Numbered from the stretch's first letter, positions 1 to 11,712 are shown. The stretch: DNA of 26,668 bases from Nitrosotalea sp. (GCA_020725315.1 DYFG01000002.1:32862-59529), one strand, 5' to 3'. The notes: generated from the letters alone by a model not told the origin. Numbers and translations: made by a program.

Positions 1-44
1 ATTTAAATTTTAGTCAGACCCTCCGTATTTGGGAACTGTATAAG

Positions 45-2336
45 TCACCTTATCTCATTCCCACCATATCGCATCCGATCGAGCAACTCCTGCTTCTTTC
101 CATCGTTCCAACCGCTCACCGCCTGTAGATAGCCGGTTATTCGTGATATATAATCGAGGTTTTTAGACCCACACCTCTCACACTCCTCTATCAACCCCAT
201 GGCGACGTGCGAGCAGTCCATGCAGACCGTCATATCCTTCGTAAATGCATAATAGCCCGTTTGCGTGTTCTTTGCTATCTTCAACGCAAGGCTCTTTATC
301 CCTCGCGGATCAGGATACGACTCGCCAAGGAAGATATGCATGATGTTCCCACCGTCGACAATCGGGAAGAAGACGTGCTCGATCTTTATCCGCTCTGCGA
401 GCGAGATATTGGCATTCGGAGGCACATGCGTCCCATTCGTATAGTAAATAGGCAGGTCGCGCGTCTCGTGTATAAGCGAAAGCGCGCGTTCAACATCCCC
501 TTTCACTACTTTCCGCGCCTTATCCCTGAATTCCTTATTCAAGAGATCTGCCACGGCGAATCGCTGCGAGACCGTTTCTGCAGGAGTGCGTGCAAAACTT
601 ATCGTCACACCTTCACGTTTCGACAGCTCCTTCGCATACAGCTCCATCTCCGTCATTACTCGTACTGCAAGCCGTAAAGCACCCTTGTCTTCGTGTATTT
701 GCTTGCCGTAATGGTACTGCACCATCTCATTGATGCCTACCACGCCGATGATATACACGAGCTCATCAAGATAAACCGCCCTGGTTCCTTTTTCGCCCGT
801 GTGCGGATCTTTAGGTCGTTGTGTAGCAAACGGCATCCGTCCGCTTTCAATGATCGCTTTCATCCATCGCTTCTTCACTTTTAATACCTCTACCGCGAGA
901 GCCATCATCCTTCTCAGTTCCGCAAACAACTTCTCATCATCTCCATCAGCCCGGTAAGCCGCTCGTGGAGAGTTTATCGTTATTACCTGCCAGCCGCCCA
1001 TCGAGAAGTGCTCGCCATTACGGAAATACATCTTATCCTGAAAATCCTTATCATCAGGCGAGGTTTTGAAACTGTACGCACAGCATTGGTAGCACGAAAC
1101 TCCTTCCCCCGCGCCTCTATACTCCGGGATCTTATTATCGAAGTACGGCGTGCCATACTTTGCGGTGAGTTCAAAGGCTAAATCATAAAGTTCTTCATAC
1201 GTAGGCAAATCCGGGTTCCTCTTATTGAATTCCTCATCCTCTCTAAGGAAATCCCGCTCTATCGCTATCTCAGGCTTCGGGAAGTTAAAGGGCTTCCCCC
1301 AGTAATCTCCCTGGAGCATGACGTTCATAAGCGCCTTGAACGCCAATCGCACCTCTCGTTCAAACTCACCGTATCTTCGAAGCGGCACACGCTCGCCATT
1401 CCAGACCTCTCCTTTATAAACTACTGGTTTATCTCTCCATACTAGGGGAATACCGGGGGTGAGCTGAACCGAAGAGAAGACCAATTGACCACCACGTGCA
1501 ACTTGCATCTGCGTCATTTCATATACGAACATCTGCATCAGTTGCTCTATCTCCTCGTAGGAACGTCCTTCAAAATACGGGGCTATGAAGGTAAGAAAGT
1601 TAAAAAAGCCCTGCCCGCCTGCGAAGTTTGTCTGTGCACTACCTAAAGTCTTCACTGCGTGCAGGATGGCAACTTCGGGCTTCTTCGCAGGTCCAGCTAC
1701 CGACGCTTTCGTCCCCGAACCATCGGGCATTAAGCCATAATAGAAGAAGTAACGGAGGTCCCAGTCTTGACAAAAACCCCTCGTCCCGAAATATTCAAGG
1801 TCATGGATATGCAAATCACCACTGAGGTGTGCGTCTGCGAGCTGGGGTGGTAAGAGTAAGAGATATTGTTCCTTGCAGATCTTGTCCGCTTTCTTCTTAT
1901 GCGACGTTTCTGCATTATCCTGAAGATTTGCATTCTCCTTCGCCTCAAATCCTTCACCTATATCAATGAGATGCGCATCGTAGACCGGCGTGCCAACCCT
2001 CGTACACACATTCCGCCACTCCTGCTTACGATACTCCTCCAATAAAATCTGGTTTACTATTTCCCGTACTAACGCACCAGAGAGCTGAGAGATGCCCATT
2101 ACTTTTATCCTCTTCTCAGCCTCCTTCGCTATCTCCCGCGCCGTGTTATTATCTATCGGTGAACAGTCATAAAACTCCTCACTTAATTTGGTTTCACGTA
2201 AAAGTTGTTTTACAATTGCTTCTCGGTCCCACTCCAGCATGTGCCCATCGCTGGTTCTTACCTTCGGGAAGCGCAATTTCACGCCGTCCAGCGTGGTTTG
2301 CACCGTGCCATTATCCATATTAAAGCCTTTTTTCAT
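45..2336 (-). CDS. nrdD: Anaerobic (class III) ribonucleoside-triphosphate reductase
   Basis: Oxygen-sensitive glycyl-radical enzyme that reduces ribonucleotides to deoxyribonucleotides in the cytoplasm. The 763-residue protein starts with an ATP-cone allosteric domain (about residues 20-115), followed by the ten-stranded barrel with a Cys-rich active-site segment (GVSCYQCCAYSF, about residue 411) and TINSPR. The C-terminus carries a zinc site of two CxxC pairs (CMDC 705-708, CERC 719-722) and the glycyl-radical segment RITGYLQ, with Gly735 as the predicted radical residue. The start at 2336 is preceded by AGAGGGAT; an ATG six codons in is an alternative. The 5' end overlaps the upstream redoxin gene by 17 nt, so the two are probably co-translated. 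The NrdG activase is not in this window and may lie beyond position 1. Length is normal for the family. Confidence 0.96.
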   Translation of the reverse strand: MKKGFNMDNGTVQTTLDGVKLRFPKVRTSDGHMLEWDREAIVKQLLRETKLSEEFYDCSPIDNNTAREIAKEAEKRIKVMGISQLSGALVREIVNQILLEEYRKQEWRNVCTRVGTPVYDAHLIDIGEGFEAKENANLQDNAETSHKKKADKICKEQYLLLLPPQLADAHLSGDLHIHDLEYFGTRGFCQDWDLRYFFYYGLMPDGSGTKASVAGPAKKPEVAILHAVKTLGSAQTNFAGGQGFFNFLTFIAPYFEGRSYEEIEQLMQMFVYEMTQMQVARGGQLVFSSVQLTPGIPLVWRDKPVVYKGEVWNGERVPLRRYGEFEREVRLAFKALMNVMLQGDYWGKPFNFPKPEIAIERDFLREDEEFNKRNPDLPTYEELYDLAFELTAKYGTPYFDNKIPEYRGAGEGVSCYQCCAYSFKTSPDDKDFQDKMYFRNGEHFSMGGWQVITINSPRAAYRADGDDEKLFAELRRMMALAVEVLKVKKRWMKAIIESGRMPFATQRPKDPHTGEKGTRAVYLDELVYIIGVVGINEMVQYHYGKQIHEDKGALRLAVRVMTEMELYAKELSKREGVTISFARTPAETVSQRFAVADLLNKEFRDKARKVVKGDVERALSLIHETRDLPIYYTNGTHVPPNANISLAERIKIEHVFFPIVDGGNIMHIFLGESYPDPRGIKSLALKIAKNTQTGYYAFTKDMTVCMDCSHVAMGLIEECERCGSKNLDYISRITGYLQAVSGWNDGKKQELLDRMRYGGNEIR

Positions 2337-2685
2337 GCCTATCCCTCTCGCTTGTGGGGCTCTGCCCCACGACCCCGCATAACGGGGCTCTGCCCCGTTG
2401 ACCCCGAAAACCCTGTAAGGGTTTACCCTGTAAGGGCTTGATCACTTCTTTAATTCTTCCTTTTCTCAACTCATCACCGTCAAATAACTCATTACTCGTA
2501 AGAAAAGTCGAACCAATCTGAACGATGGGCGTAACCAGCGTGAAAACCCCATTCATTCTTAGCTCAGTAAGCGCTTCCACCGTTGTGATATCCACTTCCT
2601 CATATGCTTCCCCTTCCGCTGCTAAAAACTCTTCAACTTTTTTACAATTTGGGCATATTTTCGTCGTATAAACTCTTATTACCAT
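2320..2685 (-). CDS. Small NrdH/glutaredoxin-like redoxin with a repeat-derived C-terminal tail
   Basis: Residues 1-82 form a compact thioredoxin-fold protein: beta-strand VIRVYTT, redox motif CPNC (Cys11, Cys14) and cis-proline segment VTPIV (about 51-55). It would pass electrons through dithiol chemistry. The gene lies directly upstream of nrdD and overlaps it, so it is a candidate reductant for that enzyme (inference); some class III reductases use a redoxin instead of formate. Residues 83-121 (starting KPLQGKPLQG) look unlike any redoxin and are encoded by the GC-rich palindromic repeat at 2354-2438. The family normally ends near residue 80, so the tail is an acquired extension. The start at 2685 has GGTGG upstream and a TATA box at 2746-2753. 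Confidence 0.85.
   Translation of the reverse strand: MVIRVYTTKICPNCKKVEEFLAAEGEAYEEVDITTVEALTELRMNGVFTLVTPIVQIGSTFLTSNELFDGDELRKGRIKEVIKPLQGKPLQGFRGQRGRAPLCGVVGQSPTSERDRHEKRL
2354..2438. repeat. GC-rich palindromic repeat cluster, copy 1
   Basis: Consecutive hairpins: GTGGGGCTCTGCCCCAC (2354-2370), AACGGGGCTCTGCCCCGTT (2381-2399), AACCCTGTAAGGGTT and a second CCCTGTAAGGG. The first 17 nt and a 25-nt block at 2401-2425 recur exactly at 9789-9831. It forms the 3' end of the redoxin gene and abuts the nrdD start. Confidence 0.9.
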
Positions 2686-2745
2686 CTTTCTTCCACCGCA
2701 CGTAAAGGGAAATAAACAAAGACAAATTCACATTTATGCTAACTC

Positions 2746-2753
2746 TATATAAT
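2746..2753 (-). promoter_or_regulatory. TATA box of the redoxin-nrdD operon
   Basis: On the minus strand this reads ATTATATA, about 60 nt upstream of the redoxin ATG. That fits an archaeal promoter with a transcription start near 2723. The GGTGG ribosome-binding site is at 2693-2697. Confidence 0.5.
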
Positions 2754-2840
2754 GTTTTCTACCCCACTTCCAGTCCTATAATAAAGCTCAAACAATAATT
2801 CACAAGAGGTTCGGCAATCAAATGCAGATCGTGCCAAGGA

Positions 2841-2913
2841 AGCCAAGGCCCGGAATTGAACCGGGGTAGAGCTGATCTGCAGTCAGCCGCGTCAGCCTCT
2901 CCGCCACCTTGGC
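2841..2913 (-). tRNA. tRNA-Cys (GCA)
   Basis: Cloverleaf on the minus strand: acceptor GCCAAGG/CCTTGGC, anticodon stem GCTGA/TCAGC around loop CTGCAGA (anticodon GCA), T arm CCCGG-TTCAATT-CCGGG, discriminator U. CCA is not encoded. The acceptor 3' half is repeated at 2833-2839, immediately downstream, and an A/T-rich palindrome abuts the mature 5' end. Confidence 0.95.
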
Positions 2914-2941
2914 AAACCTTTTCTTTAAAAAGGAAAGGTTT
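2914..2941. repeat. A/T-rich palindrome abutting the 5' end of tRNA-Cys
   Basis: Arms AAACCTTTTC and GGAAAGGTTT (one G-U pair) around a TTTAAAAA centre. It resembles the palindromes at 9833-9850, 16981-17004 and 19002-19019, which also lie directly before gene 5' ends. It could alternatively be a terminator for the small membrane protein gene upstream. Confidence 0.7.
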
Positions 2942-2979
2942 ATCAAAAGAAAAAATTTTGAGACATCAAAAACTTTTTG

Positions 2980-3225
2980 TTAGAAGAGTACCAGCTGAGT
3001 TGAAAAGATAGACTTCCATAATTTCTTCATTGTAGGGAAAAAGAGCTGCTGGACCGCGGCTATCATTGTGGCTAGGATAGCCATCGCCACGATAAAACCA
3101 TCTCTGAAACCTTTGATATATCCTTCGAGATAAACAACTCTTTTCTCGAGTTTGATTGACTGGACACACTGTTCTTCTGACTCGTTTTTTCTTCTCTTAT
3201 GGGAAGACAACTTAATGCGGTCCAT
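2980..3225 (-). CDS. Small single-TM protein downstream of the 23S rRNA gene
   Basis: I do not recognise this 81-residue protein. It has a basic, polar N-terminus (residues 1-35), one hydrophobic segment (about 43-63, GFIVAMAILATMIAAVQQLF) and a short basic and hydrophobic C-terminus, so it would be a small membrane-anchored protein. The start at 3225 is preferred to the longer in-frame start at 3258 because GAGGGGAT, close to the anti-SD complement GGAGGTGAT, lies 6 nt upstream at 3231-3238. The gene begins about 30 nt beyond the 23S processing stem, so it may be expressed from the rRNA primary transcript. It could be a chance ORF; the good ribosome-binding site and TM segment argue for a gene. 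Confidence 0.5.
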   Translation of the reverse strand: MDRIKLSSHKRRKNESEEQCVQSIKLEKRVVYLEGYIKGFRDGFIVAMAILATMIAAVQQLFFPTMKKLWKSIFSTQLVLF

Positions 3226-3291
3226 TTCGTTATCCCCTCGTGCGTTTATTTTTAGCACTACGCAACTCTGATTTCATCTGAGCCCAGTAAA

Positions 3292-6228
<2,937 letters not shown>

Positions 6229-6364
6229 ATCACTGAGCTCATTGGATGTCAGAGATGCAAAGTGCGTATGAGAACCTCATCTGACAGTAGTGTGAAACAA
6301 CTGCCATCCGTAACTTCCCTAACAACAGAGGTCGTTAGGTGCATTCATTTACCTTCCTCAAAGA

Positions 6365-6436
6365 TGGACTCGCTGGGATTTGAACCCAGGGCCTTCGCCT
6401 CGCAAAGGCGACGATCTTCCACTGATCTACGAGCCC
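6365..6436 (-). tRNA. tRNA-Ala (TGC) in the 16S-23S spacer
   Basis: Minus-strand cloverleaf: acceptor GGGCTCG/CGAGTCC, including the G3-U70 pair that is the alanine identity element; anticodon stem TCGCC/GGCGA around TTTGCGA (anticodon TGC); T arm CTGGG-TTCAAAT-CCCAG; discriminator A. CCA is not encoded. A spacer tRNA-Ala is typical of archaeal rRNA operons. Confidence 0.97.
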
Positions 6437-6532
6437 CGAAGTTATCCCAGCTATTATATTTACCCTGCTCACATGTAAACCTAACTTAAACTTAATCTGA
6501 CGATCTTTCAGCTCTGATTGGTTGGTAAATTT

Positions 6533-8025
<1,493 letters not shown>

Positions 8026-8077
8026 TAAATTAGCAGGGTTTGACACACACCTGACTTAACCAATCAGATTTACTGGT

Positions 8078-8230
8078 TCGTCAGATTAGGTTCAAGTATC
8101 CATGTCGGACACGAAATCTTCTTCTCTTCGTGTCTCCATTTATTCCTATCTTGTACCGTAGCAGAAGTCAACTTCTCATCTTTTGGGTATCCCCGTAATC
8201 GAAGCCGACGCCGGTTGCCACATGTATATA
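8078..8230 (-). promoter_or_regulatory. rRNA operon promoter and leader
   Basis: A TATA-like AATATATACA (about 8223-8232, minus strand) would start transcription near 8200, giving a leader of about 175 nt. A second candidate, CTATAAG, lies at about 8237-8243. The leader contains a hairpin with arms GACACGAA/TTCGTGTC (8108-8134) and the upstream strand of the 16S processing stem. The malic-enzyme stop codon is only about 15 nt from the TATA box, so read-through into the operon is possible. Confidence 0.55.
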
Positions 8231-8244
8231 TTGGGCTTATAGCC

Positions 8245-9546
8245 TTAAAAAGTTTTCGCTATTTTGCTAACTATCCTCTTTCGCACAGCCTCCTCTAATT
8301 CCTCCATGCTCATCTTCTTCTTAGCCACTCCCTGCGCTATCGCCTTCATACCCACTGCTACTGCTTCGCACACGTACATCTCTCTCTCCTCCATCCTCGG
8401 AATTATAAAGTCCTCACTTATACCTTTCTCTTCGGTATAGTTCGCTATCGCATACGCCGCCTCTAGACACATCTCATCTGTTATACACGTAGCACGGACG
8501 TCTAAAGCGCCCCTGAAAACTGCTGGAAAACCTAAAGAATTATTTATTTGATTCTTGAAGTCCGACCTTCCCGTGGCAACTATCTTCGCTCCACCCTCCT
8601 CTGCCTCCCATGGCCATATCTCCGGCACGGGATTTGCGCATGCGAATACGATCGCATCGTCAGCCATATCCGCTACCCACTCCTTTTTTATTATACCCGG
8701 CCCGGGCGTTGAAAGCGCGATGCACACGTCAGTATCACGCATCGCCTCCTTGATACCTCCCTTTCTACCTTCTTTGTTCGTCTTTTGGCTGATTTCCCAC
8801 TTATTTCTATCCCCCTTCACATCCACCCGCTCAGTATTCAATATCCCCTTGCTATCCAGCATGATCATATTTCCCCACTTTGCACCTGCTTTGTGCACGT
8901 ATTTTGCAACGCTCATATTCGCTGCACCCGCACCTATCAGCGATATCGTCACCTCTTCCAAGCTCTTTCCCACTACGTTCAAGGCATTTATCAACCCTCC
9001 AAGTATCACCAATGCGGTGCCCTGCTGGTCATCATGCCATACCGGCATAGTTAACTCTTCTTTTAGCCTCTCCAGCAGGTAGTAGCACTTTGGACTTGCT
9101 ATGTCCTCTAAATTTATACCCCCAAAAGTCGGGGCAATCCACTTCACGACATTTATGATCTCATCCACATCCTTCGTAGCCAAACAGATAGGAAACGCAT
9201 CCACATCGCCCAAGTACTTAAAGAGCAGGGCTTTGCCTTCCATCACCGGAAGCGCCGCCTCTGCACCTACATCACCCAACCCCAACACCCTCGTTCCATC
9301 GGTGACTATTGCCACAAAATTTCCCTTACCTGTGTACTCATATACACGCTCTCGACTATCTTTTATCGCTCTACACGGCTCTGCCACACCCGGCGTGTAC
9401 CATATCGCAAAATCACCATAACCCCGAACGGGTACCTTTAGTCCTATCTCTATTTTTCCGTTATAGCGAGAATGATACTCCAAAGCGAGCTCGTTAGCCT
9501 TATTTGCTGCCTCTAAAGACTTTCGCAGATCTTCTTGCATGCTCAT
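8245..9546 (-). CDS. NAD(P)-dependent malic enzyme (short bacterial/archaeal type)
   Basis: Oxidative decarboxylation of malate to pyruvate and CO2 in the cytoplasm. The 433-residue protein matches the short malic-enzyme family: YTPGVAEPCRAI (about 50-61), DGTRVLGLGDVG (about 84-95), the metal/substrate segment VWHDDQQGTA (about 169-178) and the Rossmann loop GAGAANMSVAKY (about 206-217). Cofactor preference cannot be decided from sequence alone. No phosphotransacetylase fusion is present. The start at 9546 lies about 28 nt from the centre of a TTTATAA box (9571-9577), which suggests a nearly leaderless mRNA. The divergent neighbour encodes a fumarase subunit, which also acts on C4 acids. Confidence 0.94.
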   Translation of the reverse strand: MSMQEDLRKSLEAANKANELALEYHSRYNGKIEIGLKVPVRGYGDFAIWYTPGVAEPCRAIKDSRERVYEYTGKGNFVAIVTDGTRVLGLGDVGAEAALPVMEGKALLFKYLGDVDAFPICLATKDVDEIINVVKWIAPTFGGINLEDIASPKCYYLLERLKEELTMPVWHDDQQGTALVILGGLINALNVVGKSLEEVTISLIGAGAANMSVAKYVHKAGAKWGNMIMLDSKGILNTERVDVKGDRNKWEISQKTNKEGRKGGIKEAMRDTDVCIALSTPGPGIIKKEWVADMADDAIVFACANPVPEIWPWEAEEGGAKIVATGRSDFKNQINNSLGFPAVFRGALDVRATCITDEMCLEAAYAIANYTEEKGISEDFIIPRMEEREMYVCEAVAVGMKAIAQGVAKKKMSMEELEEAVRKRIVSKIAKTF

Positions 9547-9788
9547 CCGTTATTGAATTGAAAAGCTTAGTTATAAAGCATAGTGCTGACCCTATAACCC
9601 CGTTATAGCAATCCGTGGGCATTCTTGAAAGGGAACAAAGGGGTGTGAGCTTTTTCTTCTTCCGTTAGCTGTTTCGTGCTCTTCTGCCCGATATATCCGA
9701 TGTACAATATTTCCGAAAGTTAGCAATCATTGCATCTTGATAATTCCAAATATCAAAAGAATTGTAGTATACTCTTTCTTAGTGCAGT

Positions 9789-9831
9789 GTGGGGCTCTGC
9801 CCCACAACCCCGAAAACCCTGTAAGGGTTTA
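9789..9831. repeat. GC-rich palindromic repeat, copy 2
   Basis: GTGGGGCTCTGCCCCAC followed by ACCCCGAAAACCCTGTAAGG and GTTTA. The 17-nt hairpin and the 25-nt second block are identical to copy 1 at 2354-2425; this copy lacks the middle AACGGGGC hairpin. It lies upstream of the fumarase gene. Confidence 0.9.
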
Positions 9832-9832
9832 T

Positions 9833-9850
9833 CTTTCTTTAGAAAGAAAG
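9833..9850. repeat. A/T-rich palindrome four bases before the fumarase start codon
   Basis: CTTTCTTT-AG-AAAGAAAG, an 8-bp perfect stem, followed by TGCA and the ATG at 9855. The same arrangement, including TGCA-ATG, precedes the GINS gene at 19002-19019. Confidence 0.85.
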
Positions 9851-9854
9851 TGCA

Positions 9855-10436
9855 ATGATGAAAAAGAGATTATTCACACCCCTCAAGGAAGAAGAGATAA
9901 AGGAATTGCAGGTGGGGGATATCGTATATCTCAGTGGCGACGTATATACAGCGAGAGACAAAGCGCATAATCGAATCATAGAATATACAATCAAAGATAC
10001 AGAAGAGGAAATACCAATAGAAAAAGGCGCGGTACTCTATCATTGCGGTCCGCTCATGAGGAAGAGCAATGAGAATTGGGAAATTATAGCCGCAGGTCCT
10101 ACCACCAGCTCACGAATGGAAGCGACAACGCCACAAGTAATAGAAACGCTGCGGATTCGAGGCATAATAGGAAAAGGAGGCATGGGCATTTCAACGCGAG
10201 AAGCACTGCAGAAATATGGCTGTGTGTATTTCGCGATGACTGGCGGTGCAGCAGTCTTGGCTGCTACACGTATAAAAGCGATAAAAGCGGTATATTGGGC
10301 TGACCTCGGTATGGCTGAGGCAGTTTTGCATCTCCTTATCGAAGATTTCGGTCCGCTTGTGCTCGGCATAGATGCCCACGGTAATAGCCGATATGAAGAG
10401 ATAAATGAAGAAGCTAAGCGAAAAGTTCGTGCTTAA
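9855..10436 (+). CDS. Fumarate hydratase class I, beta (C-terminal) subunit
   Basis: Small subunit of the two-part iron-sulfur fumarase that interconverts fumarate and malate. The 193-residue protein has the typical segments GPTTSSRMEATTP (about 78-90), GKGGMG (about 103-108) and MTGGAAVLAA (about 125-134), and the usual length for archaeal stand-alone beta subunits (about 190). The alpha subunit, which holds the cluster ligands, is not in this window, so it must be encoded elsewhere. Start choice: ATG 9855 or the adjacent ATG 9858; neither has a clear Shine-Dalgarno site, and the A/T palindrome occupies that position. The TAA stop lies in TTAA, shared with the stop of convergent argJ. Confidence 0.92.
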   Translation: MMKKRLFTPLKEEEIKELQVGDIVYLSGDVYTARDKAHNRIIEYTIKDTEEEIPIEKGAVLYHCGPLMRKSNENWEIIAAGPTTSSRMEATTPQVIETLRIRGIIGKGGMGISTREALQKYGCVYFAMTGGAAVLAATRIKAIKAVYWADLGMAEAVLHLLIEDFGPLVLGIDAHGNSRYEEINEEAKRKVRA

Positions 10437-11632
10437 TGCACGCCCGCATTTATTCTGACATAATCATAGGTTAAATCGCAACCCCACGCTCTCGCCTCCA
10501 CTTCTTCTCCAGTTCCTAGATCCACATCGATGAAGAGCTCCTTACCCTTCATTATGGTTCTTGCCAACCCAAAAAGATCCATAAATTCGCCGTTCTTCAC
10601 TGCTAAAACCTCCTTATCGCTTTTCACGCTTATAGATATCCTCCTGGGGTCGACAGCTCCGGCGATAGCTGAACTCCCGATAGCTGCTATTATACGACCA
10701 CAGGTAAGGTCAGGGCGTTCACCAAACAGAGCACTTTTCACTAACGGTGACCTGAGTATTGACCGTGCTACCTCCCTTGCATCCGCAATGGAGGGAGCAC
10801 CTTTTACGCTCACCTCGATGAACTTCGTTGCACCTTCGCCATCCTTCGCCACCAGCTTCGCAAGCTCCTGGCAAACAAAAGTTAACCCCGCTTTGAAATC
10901 TTCTTCGCTTATCTTACCACTCCTCCCCGTGGATACAAGCAATACCATGTCGTTCGTGCTCATATCGCCATCCACTACCACCATATTGAATGAATTGTCA
11001 ACTGCTTCTTTCAAACTCCTGCCCAGGACTTCTTCCTCCAGAGAAGCATCGGTATAAATAAAAGAGAGCATGGTAGCGGTAGCAAGATGAGGGAATATCA
11101 TCCCTGCTCCTTTTGCTATTCCTCCTAGTACCACCCGCTCATCAGTGCCTGTATCAATGCATACCGCCTTCTCCTTAAGGAAGGTGTCAGTGGTCATTAT
11201 AGCCTTCGCTGCTGCCGTGCTCCCTCCCTCTCCGGAAGTCAACCCTTTCACCACTTCTCCAAGCTGCCGTTCTATTAAGTCCATATCCAGTTGTACCCCG
11301 ATAGGACCGGTAGACGCGACAGCTACCTCCTCTCGCTCAACACCTAAACATGACGAAGCGAGCTCTGCCATTCTTTCTGCATTCCTCATCCCCCTCTCGC
11401 CTGTAAAACTATTTGCAGAGCCACTATTTGCTATTATCGCACTTATTCTTCCTGTCTCAAGCTGCTTCTTCGTATACCTCACCGGTGCAGCTTTTAGGTT
11501 GTTTGAAGTAAACATACCTACCGCTCTTCCTTCACCTTCTATCAAGGCTAACCCCTTACTCCCCTCTTTTATTCCGTATGCTCTTACTCCTTTCGCAGCA
11601 CAAATTCCACCTTTCACCATTTTTATCTTCAT
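10433..11632 (-). CDS. argJ: Glutamate N-acetyltransferase / amino-acid acetyltransferase ArgJ
   Basis: Arginine biosynthesis: transfers the acetyl group from N-acetylornithine to glutamate. The enzyme self-cleaves before a threonine that becomes the N-terminal nucleophile. The 399-residue ORF covers the whole family length: N-terminal GLALI...GVFTSN-like segment, NSGSAN (about 69-74), TGPIG (about 108-112) and KGAGMI (about 174-179). The self-cleavage site normally reads PxMATML; here it reads PHLATATML (residues 181-189) because the codons GCTACC are duplicated at 11072-11083, giving Thr185 and Thr187 as alternative nucleophiles. The rest of the frame is intact. It is convergent with the fumarase subunit gene, and the stop codons overlap. 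Confidence 0.93.
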   Translation of the reverse strand: MKIKMVKGGICAAKGVRAYGIKEGSKGLALIEGEGRAVGMFTSNNLKAAPVRYTKKQLETGRISAIIANSGSANSFTGERGMRNAERMAELASSCLGVEREEVAVASTGPIGVQLDMDLIERQLGEVVKGLTSGEGGSTAAAKAIMTTDTFLKEKAVCIDTGTDERVVLGGIAKGAGMIFPHLATATMLSFIYTDASLEEEVLGRSLKEAVDNSFNMVVVDGDMSTNDMVLLVSTGRSGKISEEDFKAGLTFVCQELAKLVAKDGEGATKFIEVSVKGAPSIADAREVARSILRSPLVKSALFGERPDLTCGRIIAAIGSSAIAGAVDPRRISISVKSDKEVLAVKNGEFMDLFGLARTIMKGKELFIDVDLGTGEEVEARAWGCDLTYDYVRINAGVH

Positions 11633-11712
11633 GCTTTTCTCTTTCCCCTTCTCTTATTTTTAGAATTAAAGAAAATTCTTGAAGATGTCCTATATGCTTC
11701 TTCCTAACAAAT

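Larger units (their letters stand above)
9547..9854. promoter_or_regulatory. Divergent intergenic region between malic enzyme and fumarase genes
   Basis: It contains the malic-enzyme TATA box (TTTATAA, minus, 9571-9577), a possible plus-strand box around GTAGTATACT (about 9764-9773), and then a block of repeats: the GC-rich copy at 9789-9831 and the A/T palindrome at 9833-9850 next to the fumarase ATG. The stretch CTCTTTCTTAGTGCA before the GC-rich repeat resembles the TCTTTCTTT...GTGCA after it. No further ORF is convincing here. Confidence 0.6.

Noticed and set aside
207..677. Plus-strand ORFs antisense to nrdD
   Set aside because: They lie wholly within a well-supported minus-strand coding region and have no recognisable domain or initiation signal.
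2354..2438. CRISPR-like repeats
   Set aside because: The hairpins are contiguous, differ in sequence and have no regularly sized spacers; no cas gene is in the window.
8555..9082. 175-codon plus-strand ORF antisense to malic enzyme
   Set aside because: It overlaps a complete, motif-bearing enzyme gene and shows the low-complexity composition expected from the reverse strand.
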